DNA of 64,000 nt from a virus. Shown here in pieces: positions 26,345-33,529 of this stretch. The DNA lies in the IMG/VR virus record IMGVR_UViG_3300037264_004923, positions 37,764 to 101,763 of that record; one strand, 5' to 3'. How positions within the stretch are numbered: position 1 is the first letter of the stretch; the number at the start of each line of letters is the position of its first letter. The notes beneath the pieces were generated by a model that was not told where the DNA came from, ran no database searches, and saw only the letters and a program-made list of their open reading frames with translations. The position numbers and the translations under genes were made by a program.

Positions 26345-26385
26345 AATAAAAAGGTGCCCAGCTTCTGTTGCTGGCGGCTGGGCGC
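26345..26385 (-). terminator. Rho-independent terminator of the tmRNA gene
   Basis: GCCCAGC (26383-26377) pairs with GCTGGGC (26362-26356) around a 14-base loop, followed on the minus strand by ACCTTTTTATT. It lies about 30 bases past the tag stop codon. Confidence 0.85.
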
Positions 26386-26700
26386 GCCCCTTACTTTATG
26401 ATCGGGTTAGGATCTTAAGCAGTGAGTGTCTTAGCAGGCGCGAGGGTTTCTTTAATAGCAAGTTCACCCTTGTGCATTGCCGCGACATAGTCAGTTAGAG
26501 TCTGATTTAGACTTTGTAGCGCTTTTTTTTATCGCCTCGCTAACGATAGGTCGCGTAATCTCCCTCGCGTCGTCAGTCGATTCCAGTTCATCCCCAGGAT
26601 AAATAAACCTTGCTGGAGATGAGGGGATTCGAACCCCTGTGTTGTCCGACCTTAAGAGACACCGAATTACGACCATCTTTTTCCCACCCGAAGGTGGGAA
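26386..26700 (-). ncRNA. ssrA: Circularly permuted (two-piece) tmRNA
   Basis: Transcribed leftward, the 3' tRNA-like half comes first. A T-arm (AGGGG-TTCGAAT-CCCCT) is followed by CATCTCC and discriminator A73 at 26614. After an 18-nt spacer (26613-26596) the 5' half begins with GGGGATG at 26595. GGGGATG and CATCTCC form a 7-bp acceptor stem with G3-U70, the alanine identity pair. Then come CTGGAATCGAC (D-arm region), a P2 helix joining the halves (26549-26566 with 26654-26674) and pseudoknot PK1: helix 26544-26548/26530-26534 and helix 26538-26542/26517-26521, with an A8 linker. The tag frame ends at TAA 26415-26417, then the terminator. tmRNA frees stalled ribosomes and tags the product. 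CCA is not encoded. The acceptor-piece 5' end is approximate and includes a UUCG hairpin at 26681-26700. Confidence 0.9.
26415..26483 (-). other. Proposed tmRNA tag reading frame
   Basis: Read from a GCG codon at 26483, the frame gives AAMHKGELAIKETLAPAKTLTA and TAA. The frame stays open back to PK1, so the resume codon could be earlier. A second frame after PK1 ends in SKSDSN with TGA. The C-terminal TLTA differs from the usual LAA-type ending. The TAA lies at the base of a hairpin (GATC...GATC), like P5 of known tmRNAs. Confidence 0.5.
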
Positions 26701-26721
26701 AAGTTCAAAATGGTTTCATCC

Positions 26722-26859
26722 CTACTTCACCCTACGTCCCTTCAAACGTAGGCAGGACTTACAGGTAACCTTTGACCAATCTTTTGATCTTGGCATAAAT
26801 CCATCGTTGTTTAGATTACAGCGCAGGGCGTCGTAAAAATAACCTCTCCAAGGTCCTCG
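26722..26859 (-). pseudogene. 3' part of a small phage gene split by foreign DNA
   Basis: The open frame runs from the left junction to TAG at 26722-26724 and encodes about 45 residues (GPWRGYFYDALRCNL, then a CKSC pair and a basic tail). It has no start of its own. Joining it to the start at 28957-28969 recreates one 49-residue frame beginning MEVGRGPWRGYF. This would be a small Cys-containing phage protein. Confidence 0.65.
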
Positions 26860-26966
26860 TGTCGCGCGTCCTCTTGAACCAGCAGGAGCCGAACGTCCTC
26901 GCCAGCGCGCAGTGCGGCGTCGATGGCTACGGGGCCGGCGAGCTGGCGCACGCGAGAGTTCTTCAT
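26860..26966 (-). pseudogene. 5' fragment of a bacterial gene (possibly SpoU-type RNA methyltransferase)
   Basis: About 35 residues from ATG 26966, then cut by the left junction. Its sequence (AIDAALRAGEDVRLLLVQED) resembles the N-terminal substrate-binding part of SpoU/TrmH methyltransferases. The assignment is weak because of its length. It shows that the foreign DNA ends in mid-gene. Confidence 0.4.
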
Positions 26967-26978
26967 CTGCCGTTCAGC

Positions 26979-28751
26979 TTACGGAAGAAATGCCGTGCAG
27001 ACATGAGAGATGCCCGGGGCGAGGCTCGCGAGCGCGCGGCGCAGGCGGACGGAGTCTTCGAGATCACAGGCCGCGCTGCCGCCGACGTCACACTTTTCGG
27101 GCGCGGCAGGCGCGCTCTCCGAGCCGGCCAGGAACGAACGCAACGCGCTCACATCCGCGGCATCGATCCGGCCGTCGTCGCTCGTGTCGCCACACTGACA
27201 GAGATCGCCAATCCCGTCGGGTGACGCCGTCGCGAGCCCGCCCGAGTCGGTCTGCTCCGCGTTCGCCTCGACCGGGCAGTCGTCGAGCGCATCCTGGATG
27301 CCGTCGCCGTCGAAGTCGCCGCTCGCCGCCGCGACCGTCCCACCGAGATGCCCGCGAACCAGTATGCCGTTCGGGCTGGCGGTCGCGAAGAGCACGTCCG
27401 CGCCGGCGAGTCCGCCAACGCTGTTCGCGTGCAGGATCATCGGACCCGGGCAGCACTCCTGGCCGATTGCGCCGGCGGGACTGGTGGCGGCGATCGTCTG
27501 GGCTACACCGAAGCGCGACGCGAGCAGTGGGTGCGGCGATGCGAGGTTGCGCTTGTCGAACGCGAGCAGCGCGAGACCGCCGTCGTTGTACGACGTCGCG
27601 GCCAGAAAGTCGCCCGAAGCGCCGAAGCTCACCTGCGAGACGTAGGAGTACACGCCGCTCGCGCCCGGCGGCGGAGAAAGCACGATCGGGTTCAGGCCGC
27701 CGCGGATCACCCGCTTGCGCAGACAGGGGACACCCCCGGCGCTCGCGTAGCTACCGTCGTTGCAGGAGGGCCGTTGCAGGCGCGCATCGACCGCCGCTGC
27801 GGGCAGCGCGGCGATTCCGCGCACGTCGACCGCGACGAGCTGGCGCAGCGTCGCGGAGCCGGCGACCGCGACCGAGCTCGTCGGGTCGAGCGCGAGTCCG
27901 CGACCCGACGGATTGCCCGGTCCGAGCGGAATGGAGCCGACGAGCCGGCCGGTCGACACCTCGAGCACGTCGATGCTGCCCTGACCCGTGACCAGCGGCG
28001 GAAAACCGGCGTCGTAGATCCCCGCGTTGGTCACCGCGACGCGTCCGCCGGGAAGCGGGGTGAGGGCGACCGGGTTCGGATCCGAGGTGATCGCGAAGAA
28101 CGGGCTCGCCGGTGTCAGCGTCGTCGTCGCTCCGGAATCGTCGAGCGCGAAGAAAAGCACCGTGCCGGGATTCCAGATCGGATTCGATCCGGCCTGGTGG
28201 ATGTTCGAGGTCGCGACGACCAGACGATTCCCGACGCGCAGCGCGGAGCTGGTGAAGCTCGTCTTGAACGACGTGATCGCGGCGCCGGCGCCGGAATTCT
28301 GGTAGCGCGTGAACGCACCCGTGATCGTGTGCTTGGTCGGCACCGACGTGCGACTCTGACCCGAGTACAGAATCGTGTACCCGGCGCCACTCGCGTAGTT
28401 GAACGGCACGACGAGCTCGCAGTTCGACGTCGTGATCCATCCCCGAGTGACTCCGGTTCCGCGCTCGAGCGCCACGTTCCCGATCGTCGGCTCGTTGAAG
28501 GGCGCCGACTCGGTGCAGTTCACATTCCCCGGCAGCGAATACGACGCGCCGACATAGGCGAGCGCTTGCGTCGGCGCGATTCGCACCTCGAAGACGCCCG
28601 GGCCGTTACTCGATGCGGCGATGAAGGCGCGGTCGGGGTTGGTCGGGTGCGTCTCGAGCGCGGGCGGCGCAAACGTGTCGACGAGCAACGTGTCGGTTGC
28701 GGCCGAGCCGACGGAGAGGGTTGCAGCGAGCAGGGCGGCCGCCACGCTCAT
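26979..28751 (-). CDS. Secreted protein with thrombospondin-3-like and dockerin-like C-terminus (foreign segment)
   Basis: 590 residues from ATG 28751, with signal peptide MSVAAALLAATLSVGSA. The middle is beta-rich and propeller-like (repeated strands around LVAVDVRGIAALPAA). Residues near 500 carry DFDGDGIQDALDDCP, a calcium-binding TSP3-type repeat, and then GDTSDDGRIDAADVSALRSF, a dockerin-type EF-hand pair. This domain pairing is common in high-GC environmental bacteria (myxobacteria-like, Planctomycetes-like), not in phages. The ATG overlaps the stop of the preceding fragment (ATGA). Confidence 0.8.
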   Translation of the reverse strand: MSVAAALLAATLSVGSAATDTLLVDTFAPPALETHPTNPDRAFIAASSNGPGVFEVRIAPTQALAYVGASYSLPGNVNCTESAPFNEPTIGNVALERGTGVTRGWITTSNCELVVPFNYASGAGYTILYSGQSRTSVPTKHTITGAFTRYQNSGAGAAITSFKTSFTSSALRVGNRLVVATSNIHQAGSNPIWNPGTVLFFALDDSGATTTLTPASPFFAITSDPNPVALTPLPGGRVAVTNAGIYDAGFPPLVTGQGSIDVLEVSTGRLVGSIPLGPGNPSGRGLALDPTSSVAVAGSATLRQLVAVDVRGIAALPAAAVDARLQRPSCNDGSYASAGGVPCLRKRVIRGGLNPIVLSPPPGASGVYSYVSQVSFGASGDFLAATSYNDGGLALLAFDKRNLASPHPLLASRFGVAQTIAATSPAGAIGQECCPGPMILHANSVGGLAGADVLFATASPNGILVRGHLGGTVAAASGDFDGDGIQDALDDCPVEANAEQTDSGGLATASPDGIGDLCQCGDTSDDGRIDAADVSALRSFLAGSESAPAAPEKCDVGGSAACDLEDSVRLRRALASLAPGISHVCTAFLP

Positions 28752-28957
28752 GGCGTCCTCCCGCGCACGCGCAGCAGCCAGAGCGTCTGATTCGGCAGCG
28801 GCTGACCGAGCGAATCCGAGCGCTGCTCGTGAGTCAGGTTCGCGGCCTCGATCGATAGCGTCAGATCCGCGGGAAACAGCGCAAGCCCTGGCACGCGGCG
28901 CGGCCGGAGGATCACGCCCGCGTCGACCTGGAGCGCGGCGTCCGAGAGCGTCGCACG
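28748..28957 (-). pseudogene. 3' fragment of a bacterial gene (TonB-dependent receptor-like C-terminus)
   Basis: The last 69 or so residues of a protein: LTLSIEAANLTHEQRSDSLG, then QPLPNQTLWL and a terminal RGRTP. This matches the final strands of outer-membrane TonB-dependent receptors. It is cut by the right junction; the in-frame codons beyond it are phage sequence. Its stop overlaps the start of the secreted protein, which indicates a bacterial operon. Confidence 0.55.
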
Positions 28958-28969
28958 GCCAACCTCCAT
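28957..28969 (-). pseudogene. 5' end of the phage gene split by the foreign segment
   Basis: ATG at 28969-28967 follows GGGAG with a 6-base spacer and lies 16 bases after the upstream TGA at 28986. Only codons for MEVG and the first base(s) of an Arg codon remain before the GC-rich DNA. Its continuation is at 26859. Confidence 0.6.
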
Positions 28970-28985
28970 GTTTTTCTCCCATGTC

Positions 28986-29165
28986 TCAAATGTATTCTTC
29001 TCTATCGAACTCGTCTGCCTCGCAAGGACATTGCTCTTGTGCCTGTTCTGGAAAGGGGCAGCCCATACTACAGGTTCCATCGCAGTCGGGATGATGAACT
29101 GGAACGATTACAACATACCAACCCTCTCCTCTACAACGAGGGCATCTTGGATTTGGTCGAGACAT
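28986..29165 (-). CDS. Cys-rich small zinc-binding-like protein (59 aa)
   Basis: From ATG 29165, overlapping the previous TAA (TAATG), to TGA 28986-28988. It has CPRCRGEG at the start, then HHPDCDGTCSMGC and CPCEADE: eight Cys and two His, enough for two zinc sites. It is a phage-type protein and the last intact gene before the foreign segment. Confidence 0.7.
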   Translation of the reverse strand: MSRPNPRCPRCRGEGWYVVIVPVHHPDCDGTCSMGCPFPEQAQEQCPCEADEFDREEYI

Positions 29166-29434
29166 TACTTCTTCAAACCTCTGGCGCCCTTCTTTCCTTG
29201 GGAAAGATCATAAGGGCTTGGTCCTGGGTAGCGGCGGGTGTTTGGATAAGTGCGTGGTTTATATAGCGCCGAAATAATTTCTTCCTTGGTGGGAACATGA
29301 TTGATCTTCTTCAGTGCTTCCTTGGCTATGCGGTGGCAAGGTCCGGGCGGGGATAGATCTGCGCCCTGCCCATCTTCTCGCATGATGTCTTCCAAGGCTT
29401 TCAGTGCTACTTTTAACTTCTCTACGTCCGTCAT
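29165..29434 (-). CDS. Hypothetical protein (89 aa)
   Basis: Helical N-terminal half (VEKLKVALKALEDIMRED), then CHRIAKEAL, and a basic Pro/Gly-rich tail. Not recognised. It shares one base with the Cys-rich gene downstream. Confidence 0.6.
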   Translation of the reverse strand: MTDVEKLKVALKALEDIMREDGQGADLSPPGPCHRIAKEALKKINHVPTKEEIISALYKPRTYPNTRRYPGPSPYDLSQGKKGARGLKK

Positions 29435-29435
29435 T

Positions 29436-29639
29436 TTACCACCTTTTAGCGGACTCTTTTATCTTCAGTCTATAGGAAATTGCGGGCTGGTTGATTTCTT
29501 CCACCGGCGCAAAAATTGCTCCGTCGGCATGAACAAGAGTTCCATCGAACCTCTTTACGAAACCAGAGCACATGGAGCAGTCTTGCCTGTAGCCCATACC
29601 ATCACAGGGCCCTTCGTGTCGGGTTTGTTCTGTATTCAT
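29436..29639 (-). CDS. Small Cys-containing protein (67 aa)
   Basis: GPCDGMGYRQDCSMC gives a three-Cys cluster; the rest is beta-like. ATG 29639 is preferred because the first candidate (29657) lies inside a promoter, between its -35 and -10. ATG 29639 lies only 6 bases after the -10 box, so a leaderless or downstream start is possible. Confidence 0.5.
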   Translation of the reverse strand: MNTEQTRHEGPCDGMGYRQDCSMCSGFVKRFDGTLVHADGAIFAPVEEINQPAISYRLKIKESAKRW

Positions 29640-29645
29640 AACGTA

Positions 29646-29674
29646 ATAATACCTCATTCTCCCCTAATAGTCAA
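29646..29674 (-). promoter_or_regulatory. Sigma70-like promoter
   Basis: Minus strand TTGACT (29674-29669), 17 bp, TATTAT (29651-29646). Same architecture as the sites at 22.75, 38.66 and 61.06 kb. It would start a transcript running toward the tmRNA. Confidence 0.65.
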
Positions 29675-29687
29675 GAATCAATCCCAG

Positions 29688-29891
29688 CTAATCCCGCCAG
29701 CATTCCAGTGCGCGTTGCTCGTCGATCGCTCGCTCGTATCCTGCCTCATAGCCCTGTCGATAAGCAGCCTCTTGCCGGGTCTCAAGGCGAGGGCTAAAGG
29801 AATGATCGGCAGGGAATCGATGGTTGTATGGGTTCTCGGTCTGAAAACACTTGGAGCAAATAGTCTGCGGCTTAACCTTTGGCGTTCTCAT
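29688..29891 (-). CDS. Small protein with a Cys pair (67 aa)
   Basis: Starts at ATG 29891 behind AAGGA and overlaps the upstream gene by 20 nt. ICSKCFQTENPYNHRF suggests a zinc knuckle; the rest is a charged helix (AYRQGYEAGYERAIDE). Function unknown. Confidence 0.6.
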   Translation of the reverse strand: MRTPKVKPQTICSKCFQTENPYNHRFPADHSFSPRLETRQEAAYRQGYEAGYERAIDEQRALECWRD

Positions 29892-30180
29892 TACGCGCTT
29901 TCCTTCTTTCCTGAATACGAGATCTGACGGCAGCAATAGCACTTCGCATTTCTGCTTCTAACTGATCAGCCTCACCCTCGGCAGCAGAAAGTTCTTCCGC
30001 ACTGACTCGAAAAGATAATCGAGTCGGAGCACTTCTGTTTTCTTTGCATCGATCAAGTTGAATAGTTTCCTTCCAAAGCTGCTTAATTTCCTCGACCAAA
30101 GGTGCGCGGAAGGGCGGTTTGATCTCATAACCCGCGGGAAGAACTGATTTTGCAAGCCAAATTCTAAACTCATTGAACAT
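29872..30180 (-). CDS. Hypothetical protein with C-terminal coiled coil (102 aa)
   Basis: Starts at ATG 30180, 7 bases after GGAGGG. The last 50 residues form a charged coiled coil (AEELSAAEGEADQLEAEM...RSRIQERRKARNE). Not recognised. Confidence 0.6.
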   Translation of the reverse strand: MFNEFRIWLAKSVLPAGYEIKPPFRAPLVEEIKQLWKETIQLDRCKENRSAPTRLSFRVSAEELSAAEGEADQLEAEMRSAIAAVRSRIQERRKARNENAKG

Positions 30181-30182
30181 TT

Positions 30183-30725
30183 TCATACCCTCCATTTGTA
30201 TCTAACGGCGTGAACGACATCGAAGCAGTCATCCAGCGCGTCGTGAGACACGGGTTTGCGCCCGATTAACTCGTTGATCTCTCCCTGAGTGGGAATGTGA
30301 TCAAACTCTTCAGTATACATGGAACCTGGATCTAATACCCGCCGCAAAAATCGGCGGAAAAAGAACCCATTTACAGAGTTGGTGAGAATAGGAAGATCGA
30401 AACCAGCTGCGTTCTTACCAGCCACGGTAATCTTGCCGTCCTTCTGTACGTCCCACAGGAACCGATCGAAGTCAAGCTTGGCCTTGACAATGGTAACCAC
30501 GTTATCTTTCTTGGCGGCCCGCTCTAACAACTTCTTGTTTAGATTCATAGCGTACTCTTCACCATAGGTGATTCTCGGCCACGCAATAACCGCATTGAAG
30601 GTAGATAGATCAGCAATAGGACTGCCGTCATCATAGACTGCGGAAAGCTGAAGCACGTGTACCTTTTCAATGTTTACACCAGTAGTCTCTACATCCAGAG
30701 CTAAATACGGGAATCGAAAAGACAT
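30183..30725 (-). CDS. DnaQ-like 3'-5' exonuclease (DEDDh)
   Basis: 180 residues. LALDVETTG (D and E of motif I), AGKNAAGFDLPIL (motif II) and SHDALDDCFDVV (His and Asp of motif III) give the full DEDDh set. It acts as a free-standing proofreading or ssDNA-degrading exonuclease. The family A polymerase at 43 kb has its own exonuclease domain, so this one has another role. Confidence 0.85.
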   Translation of the reverse strand: MSFRFPYLALDVETTGVNIEKVHVLQLSAVYDDGSPIADLSTFNAVIAWPRITYGEEYAMNLNKKLLERAAKKDNVVTIVKAKLDFDRFLWDVQKDGKITVAGKNAAGFDLPILTNSVNGFFFRRFLRRVLDPGSMYTEEFDHIPTQGEINELIGRKPVSHDALDDCFDVVHAVRYKWRV

Positions 30726-30726
30726 A

Positions 30727-31383
30727 CTACAATCCTTCTATTTGAGCTAAAGTCATAGACGCAGCAGCAAATGGGCCACCGCAATCTGTCCGCCTCATGG
30801 TCACCAACTCGGTACCAGAATTTACGGGGCGGTAAGAAACAGAAAACTTTGAACCTAACATAGGAATGTCTGCTATCTTCGTCTGGAAAGTTCCAGGAAG
30901 ATGCGTAGTGTGATTGCTTGATTGTGTTACGCACAGGTCAAAAAGAGCACCGCTGTGAGTGACCGTAAAAGGTTGAGAGATCAGGAAGTCATCGTTCAGC
31001 TGCGGATTAGTTGCCAATCCTCCCAGTCCCCGAGTCAAAGTTCCGGTAACGCCCTGAAGGCACACGGAGTATCCATTAGAAGTACCGACAGGAGCATCAA
31101 AGTTTACCGTGATGGTTCCCGAAAGAGCCGTGGGTTCGTATAGACCAAAGATGAAACCATAAGGGAATGAATCGCCCCCCGCTCCTACCGTCTGGGAGAT
31201 CAACTGAAGGGGTTGTCCCGCGTAGTCTCCCCCAGAGATGTTGGGCCGCTCATCGTCTATGGCCCCCACGAACACCAGCATGGTTTCGTAGTCCAAGCCC
31301 TGAACTCCTGTATGATACCATTGAATAGCGGAAGAGTTAAAGACGGGGACACCGCTGGCGGCAAGATGAAGGCTAACGATCAT
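30727..31383 (-). CDS. Virion-like beta-rich protein (218 aa)
   Basis: Ser/Thr/Gly-rich with alternating strands and no catalytic motif (TGVQGLDYETMLVFVGAIDD, later ALSGTITVNFDAP). The style fits phage structural or tail-decoration proteins. No signal peptide. Tentative. Confidence 0.5.
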   Translation of the reverse strand: MIVSLHLAASGVPVFNSSAIQWYHTGVQGLDYETMLVFVGAIDDERPNISGGDYAGQPLQLISQTVGAGGDSFPYGFIFGLYEPTALSGTITVNFDAPVGTSNGYSVCLQGVTGTLTRGLGGLATNPQLNDDFLISQPFTVTHSGALFDLCVTQSSNHTTHLPGTFQTKIADIPMLGSKFSVSYRPVNSGTELVTMRRTDCGGPFAAASMTLAQIEGL

Positions 31384-31385
31384 TG

Positions 31386-31637
31386 CTATCTGCGAGAATT
31401 ATACTGGTTCTGGCGCTGTTGATTTACCTTCTTCAGGTAGCGCTTACCTCGGGGAGCCAGGACGAAGTGCGACCACCCCGCCCCCTTAGTACTATCCACC
31501 CGGCTAATGCCGCCACGGCGCATGAGAGCGAGAAGATCCCACCAATCGAAATCGCGGCAGCTAATGCGTCGCTTCTTCTTGGCTAGGCGCAATATCTGCA
31601 TGTCGTAGCCAGTGAAGTTTGAATGAACTCCAGACAT
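31386..31637 (-). CDS. Hypothetical basic protein (83 aa)
   Basis: ATG 31637 shares a base with the preceding TAA. Lys/Arg-rich (KKKRRISCRDFDWWDLL, later RGKRYLKKVNQQRQ). A winged-helix-like pattern is possible. Not recognised. Confidence 0.6.
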   Translation of the reverse strand: MSGVHSNFTGYDMQILRLAKKKRRISCRDFDWWDLLALMRRGGISRVDSTKGAGWSHFVLAPRGKRYLKKVNQQRQNQYNSRR

Positions 31638-31822
31638 TATTTCTCTTCCTTTGGTTCGATCACCAACAATCTGGGATCGCAAAAACAGTCCTCGCCACCA
31701 ACATGGTCCCCGGGTATGTCCCGGCAGATCACAATGACGGCGCTTCCCCCGCTCTCTATTACCATTTGTATGGCTTTTTGTATGGCTTCTTTACGAAATC
31801 CTTCTTTGAATCCTGTGTCCAT
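31637..31822 (-). CDS. Hypothetical protein (61 aa)
   Basis: Short alpha/beta protein with an amphipathic helix (RKEAIQKAIQMVIES), a strand SAVIVIC and two Cys. Overlaps both neighbours by 1 nt. Not recognised. Confidence 0.55.
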   Translation of the reverse strand: MDTGFKEGFRKEAIQKAIQMVIESGGSAVIVICRDIPGDHVGGEDCFCDPRLLVIEPKEEK

Positions 31823-32637
31823 TAGTAAATCTTATTCTGCTTGAACTTTTCTTCGGGGATAAACTCTCGCTCCAAAGAGTTCGCCACCTTCTCCAGATTC
31901 TTGCGAGCAAGGTCGTGGAAGCGAGGGTCTCTTTCGATACCCGCATACTCCCTTCGATTCTGGTAGGCTACTACGGCAGTCGTACCGCTTCCCATGAAAG
32001 GATCGAATACCAAGTCGCCTGGAACAGAATAAAGACGAACCAAGTTTCGCACCAGTTCCTCAGGGAACTTCGCAGGATGATCATCGTTAGCCTGGACAGA
32101 GCGGATCTTCCATACGGCGCTTACAAGCTTTCGCCATTCCGCCTTGGAAAGATAGTTCGTGATGGGACCAAGCCCTTCACGAGCAGGTGTGGTCTTATAG
32201 TACGTCCAGATGTATTCAAACGACGGCAGCTGTCTTACATAGGTGGCTGGAATTTTATCGTGATAGCTGACATGCTGGGAATTTACCCAGGGTTCATCTT
32301 TAGCCCAAATAGTTCGAGCCAGCAAAAAGCAATCTTCTTCGCGCATCCAATCTTGAATGTCGCGGGAGATACCAATGTATTCCTCCACTTTACCAGACAC
32401 TTTGGAAAAGGCGGCGATGTCTGCTATGTTGATACAGATTTTCCCGCCGGGTAAAGTTTTAGACGCCACATTCCGTAGAACGATACGAAGAAGATCTTTG
32501 TAATCCTGAAAAGAATAGTCTGACTCGTAGTCCTTCTCGCAATAATACGGCGGAGAGGTTATGGTCAGAGCTATACCTTCGGGATAATTCTTGATGTCTC
32601 GGGAATCCCCTAATACGATCCGATTTGTTTCGGACAC
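31822..32637 (-). CDS. DNA methyltransferase (N4-cytosine/N6-adenine, beta-type order)
   Basis: 271 residues from GTG 32637 (GAGG 8 bases before). The catalytic motif TSPPYY lies near residue 27 and the SAM-binding motif FDPFMGSGTT near 210, i.e. catalytic first. The target-recognition region lies between. It would methylate specific sites in phage or host DNA, often to evade restriction. No cognate nuclease lies next to it, so it is an orphan. Confidence 0.9.
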   Translation of the reverse strand: MSETNRIVLGDSRDIKNYPEGIALTITSPPYYCEKDYESDYSFQDYKDLLRIVLRNVASKTLPGGKICINIADIAAFSKVSGKVEEYIGISRDIQDWMREEDCFLLARTIWAKDEPWVNSQHVSYHDKIPATYVRQLPSFEYIWTYYKTTPAREGLGPITNYLSKAEWRKLVSAVWKIRSVQANDDHPAKFPEELVRNLVRLYSVPGDLVFDPFMGSGTTAVVAYQNRREYAGIERDPRFHDLARKNLEKVANSLEREFIPEEKFKQNKIY

Positions 32638-32657
32638 GATTTAGACCTCAAGGTTGG

Positions 32658-32936
32658 CTATTCGTTGCGATCGCAAGAAGTGGCGGTCGCCTCTTCTACC
32701 TGCTTACTCAGAGTGGAAGTCTGGCGGGAAAGCAAATCCACAGCCCACTGAAAGCGGCAAGCCAAGAAGAGAAGAGCGACGCGCTCTTGGGAAAAATCAT
32801 CATTCACAAACCACCCGTTGTGGGTAGCAACTTCTTTTGCGAAGTCTGGGTTAGCAAGAATATTGCCAACCACATCTAAAGTTCGCTCAATAGAGACACC
32901 ATTTGGCTGGGTCTCCACTTCAATTACATTATTCAT
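32658..32936 (-). CDS. Hypothetical protein (92 aa)
   Basis: ATG 32936 lies 5 bases after GGAGG; earlier in-frame codons lack a ribosome site. Mostly helical (TLDVVGNILANPDFAKEVA). Not recognised. Confidence 0.6.
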   Translation of the reverse strand: MNNVIEVETQPNGVSIERTLDVVGNILANPDFAKEVATHNGWFVNDDFSQERVALLFLACRFQWAVDLLSRQTSTLSKQVEEATATSCDRNE

Positions 32937-33028
32937 TTCTTCCTCCAAAACTCCGGCGTCGGGGATGACCTTCATCACCATACCGGTTGTTTCTTGGGAC
33001 GGGCTCCGCACGAGGCGGAGCACGTCGG

Positions 33029-33529
33029 TTAAACCAGTCCGAGTCGCGCTGCTACCCGTCGAGTCTGAGTGTATCGAGTGTATCGCTCACCAGTCTCGTC
33101 TTCCCAACTCTGGAGAGGCTGCTCAGTGGCGTAGCGTCTCTGGAAACGAAGGGCTTCTGGAGTGCGGCCAAGAGCGCCTGCCAAGATGAGATTAGTATCC
33201 GGAGTTGCCGGGGTGACCAGCACAGCGGCGATGTCAACATCCGACCAAGCGTTTCTGGAATTGCCAGGAACAACCTCAATCAGATTGGCATTGCCGAAGG
33301 CTTGCTTCTTTACTTCCTTGCGAAGTACCTCTGTATTGTAAGCATAGAACTCAGCTACGCTTCGAACTAGGCGGGTGGTCTTAGGGTTGCGGGAAGCAGA
33401 CACGCTGCGGAACTCCCGCAATGCGTTATCGAACTCAGCCACCTGAAGGAAAGCAATTCCCTTGCGGATGGTGCGAACACCCCGGGCTACCGTAGCCTGA
33501 GAAGTCCTGTTAAAACTAAAAATACTCAT
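33029..33529 (-). CDS. Hypothetical protein (166 aa)
   Basis: Basic N-terminal helices (RGVRTIRKGIAFLQVAEFD), then an alpha/beta segment and an Arg-rich tail. It overlaps the upstream gene by 4 nt. Not recognised. Confidence 0.6.
   Translation of the reverse strand: MSIFSFNRTSQATVARGVRTIRKGIAFLQVAEFDNALREFRSVSASRNPKTTRLVRSVAEFYAYNTEVLRKEVKKQAFGNANLIEVVPGNSRNAWSDVDIAAVLVTPATPDTNLILAGALGRTPEALRFQRRYATEQPLQSWEDETGERYTRYTQTRRVAARLGLV

Larger units (their letters stand above)
26860..28957. other. High-GC foreign bacterial segment, about 2.1 kb
   Basis: Base composition jumps from a balanced phage pattern to strongly GC-rich at about 26860 and back at about 28957. Inside are three leftward bacterial-type genes, of which the first and last are cut at the junctions. 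Outside, the two halves of a small phage gene fit together exactly, sharing only a CG at the breakpoints. No terminal inverted repeats, transposase or integrase are present. It is either a recent random insertion or an assembly chimera. Confidence 0.85.

Noticed and set aside
26614-26700. An ordinary tRNA gene at the T-arm-like sequence
   Set aside because: The T-arm is perfect, but no anticodon arm or matching 5' acceptor strand lies upstream; the match for CATCTCC is downstream at 26595, which led to the permuted tmRNA.
26912-28790. Long Arg-rich rightward frames in the high-GC segment
   Set aside because: Low-complexity Arg/Ala-rich translations are typical antisense artefacts of GC-rich DNA; the leftward frame has a signal peptide and recognisable repeats.
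26860-28957. Insertion sequence or transposon
   Set aside because: No transposase, no inverted repeats, only a 2-bp shared sequence at the breakpoints.
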